Below, one piece after another: positions 40,831-47,159 of a stretch of 47,159 bases of DNA. The notes below the pieces were generated by a model. That model searched no databases. It was not told where the DNA came from and worked only from the letters and a program-made list of their open reading frames with translations. Origin of the DNA: Acidobacteriota bacterium (GTDB lineage: Bacteria > Zixibacteria > MSB-5A5 > GN15 > FEB-12); the NCBI GenBank assembly GCA_035529075.1, contig DATKXK010000008.1, positions 1 through 47,159 of the forward strand, in the 5' to 3' direction. Every line of letters starts with the position of its first letter. The stretch's first letter is position 1. A program made the position numbers and the translations under genes.

Positions 40831-42324
40831 CTAAAGCCGGCAAATCTTGCGCGCAATTGTCCCGTCCGGTTCCTGTACGATAAACGCAATCTTATTCTTA
40901 GAGTTCCCGATAGCTTCGGCTATCCGCCTGATGTCAGCGACCGATGAGACCGGCTCATTGTTGGCCTCCATGATAACCGTGCCCTCGGCGATGGAGGCGC
41001 GGTCGGCCGCCGTGCCCGCGTATACGCGAGCGACGTACACACCGTTGACGTGCCTGGCGCCTATATCCCGGGCCAGCTCGGGCGTGAACGTAACCAACTC
41101 CATCCCCAGCCAGCTTGCGTAGAAGACCTCCTGAGGTTGCTGACTCTCGCGCAGGGCCGTCAGTGAGGCATCGCGGTCGGCGATCGCGGCGGTCAGGTCG
41201 AGTGGCTCACCGTCACGGATAATCTTCACCGGCACGATCTCGCCGCGCTCCACGGTCGATACGAGCACCGAAAACTGGCTGGTATTGAGTACGTCCTGGT
41301 CGTTGAAGCTCACCACGACGTCTCCGCGACGGATACCGGCACGCTCGGCAGGTGAATTGGAAAAGACCGAGTCGATATGCACCCCGCGCACGGCCGGAAG
41401 ACCCTGCCGCTTGGCTTCCCGCTCGGTCACGTCGGAAAGCTGCACTCCCAGCCAGCCGCGCTCCACTTCACCGGTCGCGATCAGGTCAGGCACGATTGCC
41501 TTGGCCATGTCGATCGGGATGGCGAAGCCGATTCCCACTGAAGAACCGGTCGGACTGGATATGGCCGCGTTGATCCCGATGCACTCACCTTTGAGGTTCA
41601 GAAGCGGACCGCCGGAGTTGCCGGGGTTTATCGAGGCATCAGTCTGTATATAGTCCTGGTATGCGGGAGAGCCCTCACCAAACCGGAGGTTGCTCCTACC
41701 CTTGGCCGAAATCACGCCCACCGTGACCGAGCGGTCAAGCCCCTGCTGGGGAAACGGGTTGCCGATAGCGATGGCCCAGTCTCCCACCTTGATCTTCTCG
41801 GAGCTACCCAGCGGAATAACGGTTATCTCTTCCTCCGGATCCACCTTCACGACGGCTATGTCCGTCTGGGGATCGGAGCCGACCAGTTCGGCCGGATACT
41901 CGTAGCCGGCGGATGTCCGCACCGTTAACTCAAGGGCGTTCGCCACGACGTGAGCATTCGTCAGAATGTAACCATCCTCACGAAAGAAGAACCCGGAACC
42001 AAGCGAGGTCGAATACAGTCCGCCCTGGAACCACCACGGCAGCTCCTGGCTGCGCGTTCGGGCCGAGATGTTCACCACCGCATCGGTCGCTTGTTCCACG
42101 ACCGCTACGAACGGAGACTCCATCTCGCCGCCCCGGTCGACCACCGGGAAGGCACTGGTTTGGGCCATGCTCGCCGGCGCATCCGCGACGGAACGCGGCG
42201 AGAAATCGAGATTGGATGCTACGAGAATCCCAATCAGGGTAAAGGCCAGTGCCACCAGGACGAGCGTTACTGCCCCGTGCCCCCTTCGGTTCTTACCCTT
42301 GGGGAAGAAAATAGACTCCGCCAA
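40831..42324 (-). CDS. htrA: HtrA/DegP-type periplasmic serine protease with two PDZ domains
   Basis: A 497-residue protein anchored by an N-terminal membrane segment (about 18-37). The trypsin-like domain has the triad His125 (LTNAHVV), Asp155 (TDIAVVKV) and Ser237 (NPGNSGGPL). Two PDZ domains follow (about 295-385, GWLGVQLSDVTE...GIRRGDVVVSFND; and about 405-490, including TPELARDIGA). The family degrades or refolds misfolded envelope proteins. The start codon is TTG at 42324; no ATG occurs before residue 53, and an AAAGG site precedes the TTG. A promoter lies 35 bases upstream. Confidence 0.94.
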   Translation of the reverse strand: MAESIFFPKGKNRRGHGAVTLVLVALAFTLIGILVASNLDFSPRSVADAPASMAQTSAFPVVDRGGEMESPFVAVVEQATDAVVNISARTRSQELPWWFQGGLYSTSLGSGFFFREDGYILTNAHVVANALELTVRTSAGYEYPAELVGSDPQTDIAVVKVDPEEEITVIPLGSSEKIKVGDWAIAIGNPFPQQGLDRSVTVGVISAKGRSNLRFGEGSPAYQDYIQTDASINPGNSGGPLLNLKGECIGINAAISSPTGSSVGIGFAIPIDMAKAIVPDLIATGEVERGWLGVQLSDVTEREAKRQGLPAVRGVHIDSVFSNSPAERAGIRRGDVVVSFNDQDVLNTSQFSVLVSTVERGEIVPVKIIRDGEPLDLTAAIADRDASLTALRESQQPQEVFYASWLGMELVTFTPELARDIGARHVNGVYVARVYAGTAADRASIAEGTVIMEANNEPVSSVADIRRIAEAIGNSKNKIAFIVQEPDGTIARKICRL

Positions 42325-42358
42325 GCTACCTTTCTACCTCCAATCGGCCAAGCTAATT

Positions 42359-42387
42359 AATATACTAACCACTCTCCAGCCGGTCAA
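42359..42387 (-). promoter_or_regulatory. Sigma-70 promoter of the HtrA gene
   Basis: Minus-strand TTGACC (42382-42387), a 17-base spacer and TATATT (42359-42364). The rest of the gap between the divergent HtrA and aldolase genes (42388-42651) shows no gene. Confidence 0.8.
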
Positions 42388-42651
42388 GCGATATTTGATC
42401 ACTGCCCGGCCTCTTGTCTTTCTCCCACCCAAAGACTTAAACGAACAAATCCCTCCCGATGATGCAAATTTCTTGCCCCACACCCTTCAGCCGGACGGCC
42501 AACTGCCGGCCTGAACCGCACTTCAGGCCGAACATCGCTCTTGCCGCCGCGGTCGGGCAGGTTCGGCCACCTGCTGCCGACCGCCGGGATCACTTTATAT
42601 TCTTGTAGGCCATTGACTTTTGGCCCCGGCCGCAATACCTTTGGCCCTGAA

Positions 42652-43308
42652 ATGGCGTCGCTATCCGTTGCAAGAGAGGCAATTGCGGAAGTGGGGCGCC
42701 GGCTGAGCGACCGGGGTTTGCTGGCAGGGACCCAGGGCAATATCTCCGTCCGCCTGGATTCCGAGCGGATTGTCGTAACGCCCGGCGGCGTATCCAAGGG
42801 CCGCCTCTCACCGCGAGACATGATCACCGTCAACCTGACGACCGGAGCCAAGCTTCAGGGACCGGGCCGGGCCTCATCGGAGTTGCCGATGCATCTGTTT
42901 GTGTACAGAAACCGACCTGACATTCTCGCCTGCGTTCACGCTCACCCGCCGTATGCCACCGCCTTCGCGGTCGCAGGTGTTCAATTGGCCGAGGATTTCC
43001 TGCCCGAGGTCGTTCTGTCTGTCGGCAGGGTTCCCCTGACCGACTATGCTCCCCCCGGCACCCAGGCCGTCCCGCAAGCCCTCGCACCGTTCATAGCGGA
43101 CTGTAACGCCTTCCTGCTTCGCAACCACGGCCTGCTGACAATCGGCCGGACTCTCGAAGAAGCGTACAACCGACATGAGACGGTCGAGCACTGCGCTCGC
43201 ATCGCGCATCTGTCGTCGCAAATAGGAGACCCTCACGGCATTCCGGCCGACGACTACGAGCGGCTCAGCAAAATCCGCCGCGAGGGAGAAAAGACGCAAG
43301 ATAACTGA
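42652..43308 (+). CDS. Class II aldolase/adducin family protein (FucA/AraD-like)
   Basis: A 218-residue zinc-dependent sugar-phosphate aldolase or epimerase. The zinc ligands are His96 and His98 (CVHAHPP) and His159 (LLRNHGLLTIG), and the acid/base residue is Glu77 (ASSELPMH). Phosphate-binding segments TQGNISVR and TPGGVSKG are intact. I chose the ATG at 42652; an upstream in-frame extension to 42541 has no ribosome-binding site and unlike composition. The substrate (fuculose-, ribulose- or methylthioribulose-phosphate type) cannot be fixed. It heads a run of same-strand genes reaching panB, starting 13 bases before the aminotransferase homologue. Confidence 0.9.
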   Translation: MASLSVAREAIAEVGRRLSDRGLLAGTQGNISVRLDSERIVVTPGGVSKGRLSPRDMITVNLTTGAKLQGPGRASSELPMHLFVYRNRPDILACVHAHPPYATAFAVAGVQLAEDFLPEVVLSVGRVPLTDYAPPGTQAVPQALAPFIADCNAFLLRNHGLLTIGRTLEEAYNRHETVEHCARIAHLSSQIGDPHGIPADDYERLSKIRREGEKTQDN

Positions 43309-43321
43309 TACCGAGTCATCG

Positions 43322-44506
43322 ATGGCAATCAAAAGGATTTTGATCGACAAGGCCAATCGGCTCTACCAGATGCCGCCGCACATTCTTGCCTTCGTGCAAT
43401 CCGAGAAGAAGCGCAAACTGATCAAGCGGCCTGAACTGATTGACCTGGCGTCCTTCACCTGGCCGGTCCCTTATGAATCCGACTCGATCCCTGATCCTGA
43501 CGATCTCCGACCGGCTTCCCGGGAACGCCTGAATAATCTCAAAGAGGAACTGGCCGCCTGGATGACTTCGTGCCACCGGGTACGCCTCTCCCCTGAGCCC
43601 GAAATCTTCATCGGGGGATCGGTCACCTGGCTGACGCACTGCCTGGCGCAGGCCTACATCAATTACGGCGATATCGCCTTCGTGCCCGACCCGGCCGTAC
43701 CGCTGTATCGTCAGGCCGTCACGGCCTCGGGCGGCGAGCCGATTGGCTATACCATGGCCGAGGCCGGCGGCTGGCTTCCCTCCTTTGACCGGGTTCAGAC
43801 GCACCTGGGCCGGGTCGCCCGCCTCCTATTTCTCAATTCACCACACAACCCGACGGGCGCCGTCCTTGGCGAGAAAGAGCTGGCGGATCTGGTCTGGATT
43901 GCGGCGCGAGAGAATATCCCTGTCATCAATGACGCCGCTTACCAGGGCATCTCCGATCGCGTTCCCACGTCACTCCTGGCCGTCGACGGCGGCAAGAAGG
44001 TGGGAGTCGAGGTGTACTCCTTTGCCTATCGCTTCGGCCTGCCCCCCATTCCGTTCGGGTTCGCCGCCGGAAACCGGGAGATCATTCGAGGTCTGAAGGC
44101 CGCAGCCGGCCTGGTGCCGCCGCACATTCCGGATTATTACGTCACCTGGGCGCTCAGGGCGATTCGCCAGTTCCCCTCGGGCAGCCTGAAAACCTGCCGC
44201 AGTGAACTTCACCGGGCACTGGCTGATTCCGCCAAGCTCCTTGACCAGCTATCCCTCGAAGGATGTGGTTTTGACACTGTCCCGTTCATTTGGACGCGAG
44301 TTGAGCGCCGGAGCAGCGCCGTCACGGCGGCACGAATCCTTTACCGACGCTATCGCATCCTCGCCGCACCCGGCACCGGCTTTGGCGAGAACGGTCAGGG
44401 ATACCTTCGCTTCTCCCTGACTGCCGGCCGCAAGGCATACCTTGACGCCGCTGCCCGCGTAAGGCGAAGAACAAAACTGCTGCATCCCCGGGAGCCTGAG
44501 CTATGA
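43322..44506 (+). CDS. Fold-type I aminotransferase homologue with Tyr in place of the PLP lysine
   Basis: A 394-residue member of aminotransferase class I/II. Cofactor-pocket motifs are present: FLNSPHNPTG (Asn172/Asn176) and VINDAAYQG (Asp204, Tyr207), and the C-terminal substrate-carboxylate Arg is in GYLRFSL. The segment that should read SFSKxxxxxGWRIGF reads SFAYRFGLPPIPFGF, aligned without gaps, so the Schiff-base lysine is Tyr236 (codon 44027-44029) and the GWR arginine is Pro. The reading frame is intact and the gene overlaps folB by four bases (ATGA), which argues against decay. It may bind PLP or a substrate without transaminating, or catalyse different chemistry. Confidence 0.9.
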   Translation: MAIKRILIDKANRLYQMPPHILAFVQSEKKRKLIKRPELIDLASFTWPVPYESDSIPDPDDLRPASRERLNNLKEELAAWMTSCHRVRLSPEPEIFIGGSVTWLTHCLAQAYINYGDIAFVPDPAVPLYRQAVTASGGEPIGYTMAEAGGWLPSFDRVQTHLGRVARLLFLNSPHNPTGAVLGEKELADLVWIAARENIPVINDAAYQGISDRVPTSLLAVDGGKKVGVEVYSFAYRFGLPPIPFGFAAGNREIIRGLKAAAGLVPPHIPDYYVTWALRAIRQFPSGSLKTCRSELHRALADSAKLLDQLSLEGCGFDTVPFIWTRVERRSSAVTAARILYRRYRILAAPGTGFGENGQGYLRFSLTAGRKAYLDAAARVRRRTKLLHPREPEL

Positions 44507-44904
44507 AGGATCTGCTGCGCCTGTGCGGGCTTTCCTTTTACGGCTATCACGGCGTCAGCACAGCCGAAAAGGAGACGGGACGCGTCTTCGAGGTCGACTG
44601 CGAGCTGGAAATGGACCTGGCCGAAGCCGGGCATTCCGACCGGCTGGCCGACACCGTCGATTACGGTCGCGTCTATGGCCTGATACGAGACACTGTGGAA
44701 GGAAAAGCATACTCCCTCATGGAGACATTGGCCGGAGAACTGGCGGCGAAGTTGCTTGACAGCTTCCCCGTATACCGAGTAACTTTGAAGGTCCGCAAGT
44801 TGCACCCGCCGCTTGCCGGACAGGTCAGGTACATTGAAGTGGAGGTTACGCGACACCAGGGAGATACGGCCAAGCTGACCGGGTGGGATGCCTCGGAGCC
44901 GTAA
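44503..44904 (+). CDS. folB: Dihydroneopterin aldolase (FolB)
   Basis: A 133-residue folate-pathway enzyme that cleaves 7,8-dihydroneopterin to 6-hydroxymethyl-7,8-dihydropterin and glycolaldehyde. Family motifs: N-terminal LCGLSFYGYHGVSTAEKETGR (substrate-loop Tyr and Glu), DTVDYGRVYGLI and YSLMETLAGELAAKLL with the conserved Glu, then VTLKVRKLHPPL with the catalytic Lys. Length is slightly above the usual 120. Its ATG overlaps the stop of the preceding gene, indicating translational coupling, and folK follows after nine bases. Confidence 0.96.
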   Translation: MKDLLRLCGLSFYGYHGVSTAEKETGRVFEVDCELEMDLAEAGHSDRLADTVDYGRVYGLIRDTVEGKAYSLMETLAGELAAKLLDSFPVYRVTLKVRKLHPPLAGQVRYIEVEVTRHQGDTAKLTGWDASEP

Positions 44905-44913
44905 GGAATCACC

Positions 44914-45423
44914 ATGGCAGAAACCGTTTACATTCTTCTGGGATCCAACGTCGGCGATCGCGAAAAATGTCTCCGGACAGCGCTTAAGCGCCTGGAGTCG
45001 CTTGAAGGTATGGAGGTCGTCGCCGTCTCGGCCGTGTACGTCTCTCCCGCCGAGGATATGGAGGAGGGCACCCCGGCCTTTCTCAATCAGGTGATCAAAG
45101 GCGAATACAGTTACTCGCCGTACGAACTGCTGCGCGCCGTGGAGAAGATCGAGCACGACCTCGGGCGAACCGAAAAGGGAGAAAACCTTCCGCGGACCAT
45201 CGACCTGGACATCCTGCTGTTCGGTGAGCAGTTGATCGACTCGGAATCATTGTGTATACCTTACCTGCAACTGCTCAGCCGCGCGTTTGCCATGGTTCCG
45301 CTGCTGGAGATCGACCCCCACCTGCGGCATCCGGCCAGCAAGCGGCCGATCGCCGAATTCCTCACCGACGAGGATCGCCGCAAAGTCATGCTGTACAAGG
45401 ACCATGTCGCCCGAAACGTTTGA
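44914..45423 (+). CDS. folK: 2-amino-4-hydroxy-6-hydroxymethyldihydropteridine pyrophosphokinase (FolK)
   Basis: A 169-residue HPPK, which pyrophosphorylates the FolB product with ATP. Family motifs in order: YILLGSNVGDREKCLRTAL, VSAVYVSPAE, FLNQVIKGEYSYSPYELLRAVEKIEHDLGR (given here in two adjoining parts of the same helix), ENLPRTIDLDILLFG with the Mg-binding D-x-D, and PYLQLLSRAFAMVPLLEI. An AAGGA site precedes the ATG. Its 3' end overlaps the kinase gene by 20 bases. No folP is visible in the window. Confidence 0.96.
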   Translation: MAETVYILLGSNVGDREKCLRTALKRLESLEGMEVVAVSAVYVSPAEDMEEGTPAFLNQVIKGEYSYSPYELLRAVEKIEHDLGRTEKGENLPRTIDLDILLFGEQLIDSESLCIPYLQLLSRAFAMVPLLEIDPHLRHPASKRPIAEFLTDEDRRKVMLYKDHVARNV

Positions 45424-46066
45424 GCCCAACTACATCGCGGTCGAAGGCGTCATCGGGGCGGGCAAGACGTCGTTCGCCCGCATGCTGGCCGAACGGGTCA
45501 ACGCCGAACTGATTAACGAGGAAGTATTCGAGAACCCGTTCCTTGTCGACTTCTACAGGAACCGAAAGCGATACGCGCTCCCCTGCCAGTTGTACTTTCT
45601 TATCTCCCGCTTTCACCAGCAGCAGCAGTTGACGGTGCGGGACCTGTTCGCCCAGCGCGTTGTCTCCGACTACCTTTTTGCCAAGGACGCCATCTTCGCG
45701 TCCGTAAACCTGTCCGAACGGGAACTGATTCTCTACAACAAGATTGCCCCGGCTCTGCTTCAGGACATTCCGCGCCCCGACCTGGTCATCTATCTCCAGG
45801 CCGGCACGCCCGTCCTGCTCGAACGCGTGCGCAAACGCAACGCACCGTTCGAGAGAACGATCGATCTCGAGTACCTTGAGATGCTCAATAACGCGTACGA
45901 TTATTTCTTTTTCCACTATGCCGAAACGCCCCTGCTGGTCGTCAAGACGGATGAGATCGACTTCGTAAACACGCCGGAACATTTTGACGACCTCATCGAC
46001 CAGATACGCAAACCGATCTCCGGAAAGAAGTACTACGTTCCGGCCGGGGATTTCGCACCACGGTGA
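45404..46066 (+). CDS. Deoxynucleoside kinase (dNK family)
   Basis: A 220-residue P-loop kinase of the deoxyadenosine/deoxyguanosine/thymidine kinase type that salvages deoxynucleosides. The P-loop is EGVIGAGKTSF (Lys21). The substrate-site segment is NEEVFENPFLVDFYRNRKRYALPCQ, and the LID/Arg segment is VRKRNAPFERTIDLEYL. I chose the ATG at 45404, inside the end of folK; the protein then starts MSPETFEPNYIAVEG, matching family N-termini. In several bacterial phyla this gene is found beside folK and panB, as here. Confidence 0.93.
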   Translation: MSPETFEPNYIAVEGVIGAGKTSFARMLAERVNAELINEEVFENPFLVDFYRNRKRYALPCQLYFLISRFHQQQQLTVRDLFAQRVVSDYLFAKDAIFASVNLSERELILYNKIAPALLQDIPRPDLVIYLQAGTPVLLERVRKRNAPFERTIDLEYLEMLNNAYDYFFFHYAETPLLVVKTDEIDFVNTPEHFDDLIDQIRKPISGKKYYVPAGDFAPR

Positions 46067-46072
46067 CCGCCA

Positions 46073-46903
46073 ATGTCAGTTGTCAAAAAGACGAAGAAGA
46101 TAACCGTTCACACGTTCGCGGACAAAAAGGCCCGGGGCAAGAAGATCGCCGTCCTGACGGCTTATGATTGCATCACGGCCCGCCTGCTTGACCAGGCCGG
46201 TATCGACTCGATCCTGGTCGGCGATTCGGCCGGCAACGTCATTCACGGCTTTCGCTCCACCCTTCCCGTCACCATGGACATCATGGTCGCCCACACCGCC
46301 GCCGTGGCCCGCGGCACTGAAACGGCCCTTGTCGTTGCCGATATGCCCTTCCTATCGTATCAACCGTCGGAGGAAACGGCCATCCGCAACGCCGGCCGTT
46401 TTCTCAAGGAGGGAGGGGCGGAGGCGGTCAAGATGGAGGGCGGTCTGGAGATGGTGCCGACGGTTCGACGGCTCGTGGAATGCGGCATTCCCGTCATGGG
46501 ACACATCGGCATGACGCCGCAGTCGATTCACCGCCTGGGCGGACCCAGGGTACAGGGACGCGGCGAGGAATCACGCGCCTACCTGCTTGAGTCGGCGCTG
46601 GCCCTGGAAGAGGCCGGCTGCTTTTCGATGGTGCTCGAACTGATCGAAAAAACCACGGCCGCCCGGATCACAGCCGAATTGAAGACCGCCGCCACCATCG
46701 GTATCGGCGCCGGACCGGACTGCGACGGTCAGGTGCTGGTGATAAACGACATCCTCGGCCTCCGCGAACCCGGATTCAAACCGAAGTTCCTGCGCGAGTA
46801 TGCGGACCTGTCCACCGCCATCACCGACGCCGTGGAACGCTATATCAGCGACGTCGAAAGCGGCGGCTACCCGGGTGACGATGAATCGTACAGTGACAAC
46901 TAG
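46073..46903 (+). CDS. panB: 3-methyl-2-oxobutanoate hydroxymethyltransferase (PanB)
   Basis: A 276-residue enzyme that makes ketopantoate from alpha-ketoisovalerate and 5,10-methylene-tetrahydrofolate, the first step of pantothenate synthesis. Motifs: AVLTAYDCITARLLDQAGID, LVGDSAGNVIHGF (Mg-binding Asp), VVADMPFLSYQ (second metal Asp), AVKMEGGLEM, VMGHIGMTPQS and the catalytic Glu segment MVLELIEK. It needs a folate cofactor, which links it to folB and folK upstream. It starts six bases after the kinase stop codon. Confidence 0.98.
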   Translation: MSVVKKTKKITVHTFADKKARGKKIAVLTAYDCITARLLDQAGIDSILVGDSAGNVIHGFRSTLPVTMDIMVAHTAAVARGTETALVVADMPFLSYQPSEETAIRNAGRFLKEGGAEAVKMEGGLEMVPTVRRLVECGIPVMGHIGMTPQSIHRLGGPRVQGRGEESRAYLLESALALEEAGCFSMVLELIEKTTAARITAELKTAATIGIGAGPDCDGQVLVINDILGLREPGFKPKFLREYADLSTAITDAVERYISDVESGGYPGDDESYSDN

Positions 46904-46981
46904 CTCCGCTGACTGACCGGCCGCGGCGATCCCTCGCCCGCACACGCCGACATTATACACGCACCGGATGAACAAATCGAA

Positions 46982-47007
46982 AGGGCCGCCCGTGGGGGCG
47001 GCCCTTG
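46982..47007 (+). terminator. Strong hairpin after panB, weak T tract
   Basis: AAGGGCCGCCC (46982-46992) pairs perfectly with GGGCGGCCCTT (46997-47007) around GTGG. Few T residues follow on the plus strand. Read from the minus strand TTTCGAT follows, so it may serve both panB and the convergent gene. Confidence 0.7.
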
Positions 47008-47053
47008 AAGTCAAGGCGAAAGCAGAACACTCAGGCTCTGCTCTTTCTATCCT

Positions 47054-47159
47054 TTACGGACAAGCGTTCAGTGGCGGAGCCGGCTTGGTAATGAACAGGT
47101 AGTCAATCAGCGCCGTCAGGTCGCCAATGTCGATGACTCCCTCCGTATCACCGTCAATG
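47054..47159 (-). CDS. Dockerin-like secreted protein, C-terminal end only
   Basis: The last 34 residues of a gene entering from beyond the window: DGDTEGVIDIGDLTALIDYLF then ITKPAPPLNACP and a TAA stop. The motif and its DNA are very close to the end of the FG-GAP protein at 30178, so it is probably another exported protein of the same sorting class. Nothing can be said of its N-terminal domains. Confidence 0.85.
   Translation of the reverse strand, partial: IDGDTEGVIDIGDLTALIDYLFITKPAPPLNACP

Noticed and set aside
1-47159. CRISPR arrays, rRNA genes, insertion sequences with terminal inverted repeats, replication origin
   Set aside because: I looked for regularly spaced repeats, rRNA landmarks, transposases other than the RAYT, and DnaA-box clusters; none could be supported.

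Overview
The window is a G+C-rich (roughly 58% by eye) stretch of chromosome from a Gram-negative-type (diderm) bacterium, most probably a member of the FCB group near Candidatus Zixibacteria or a related candidate phylum. The clues are a short, Bacteroidetes-style primary sigma factor (284 aa); secreted proteins ending in dockerin-like pairs of the form VDIGDLTYLI..YLF; a C-terminal NPFNPST...VASGVYFYRL sorting/anchoring domain; beta-barrel outer-membrane proteins; and a TolC-type protein. Placement is inference; no rRNA is present to test it.

Layout. 1-1,066: the end of an unknown gene, then a REP-associated tyrosine transposase (RAYT) surrounded by three GTAG-headed palindromes. 1,121-6,546: a DUF4416 gene, murA behind a leader with two mutually exclusive hairpins, and a large metallopeptidase / beta-propeller / outer-membrane barrel protein. 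6,676-10,532: a histone-H1-like lysine-rich protein, a LonB-like protease, a small membrane protein and tRNA-Glu(CTC). 10,623-18,991: two tandem M6 metalloproteases with different C-termini, each behind its own sigma-70 promoter. 19,349-22,887: a CDP-alcohol phosphatidyltransferase, a substrate-binding/TolC fusion and a stand-alone receiver protein. 23,028-26,943: a structured RNA with promoter and terminator directly ahead of an asymmetric heterodimeric ABC exporter. 27,349-31,836: a lipoprotein and beta-barrel pair, a small membrane protein and an FG-GAP/VCBS dockerin-like secreted protein.

31,866-34,719 is the most island-like part. An intact tRNA-Leu(CAG) and a second copy of its 3' end lie about 2.7 kb apart. 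Each is followed by the same flank, which contains a TTGACA-N16 promoter. Between them are an RRM RNA-binding protein and a B12-type radical SAM protein. 34,834-39,802 holds two large divergent multi-membrane proteins (AftA-like GT-C and YfhO-like), probably for cell-envelope glycans. 39,877-42,324 holds rpoD and an HtrA protease. 42,652-46,903 is a tight operon: class II aldolase, an aminotransferase homologue, folB, folK, a deoxynucleoside kinase and panB. The window ends inside another dockerin-like protein.

The best candidates for something undescribed are: (i) the aminotransferase homologue in the folate/pantothenate operon, whose PLP-binding lysine is replaced by tyrosine while the rest of the cofactor pocket is kept; (ii) the structured RNA ahead of the ABC exporter; (iii) the duplicated tRNA-Leu-end/promoter module around the RRM and radical SAM genes; (iv) the substrate-binding-protein/TolC fusion. 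Promoters recognised here share one consensus (TTGAC- or TTGCC-type -35 box, 16-18 bp spacer, TATxxT-like -10).
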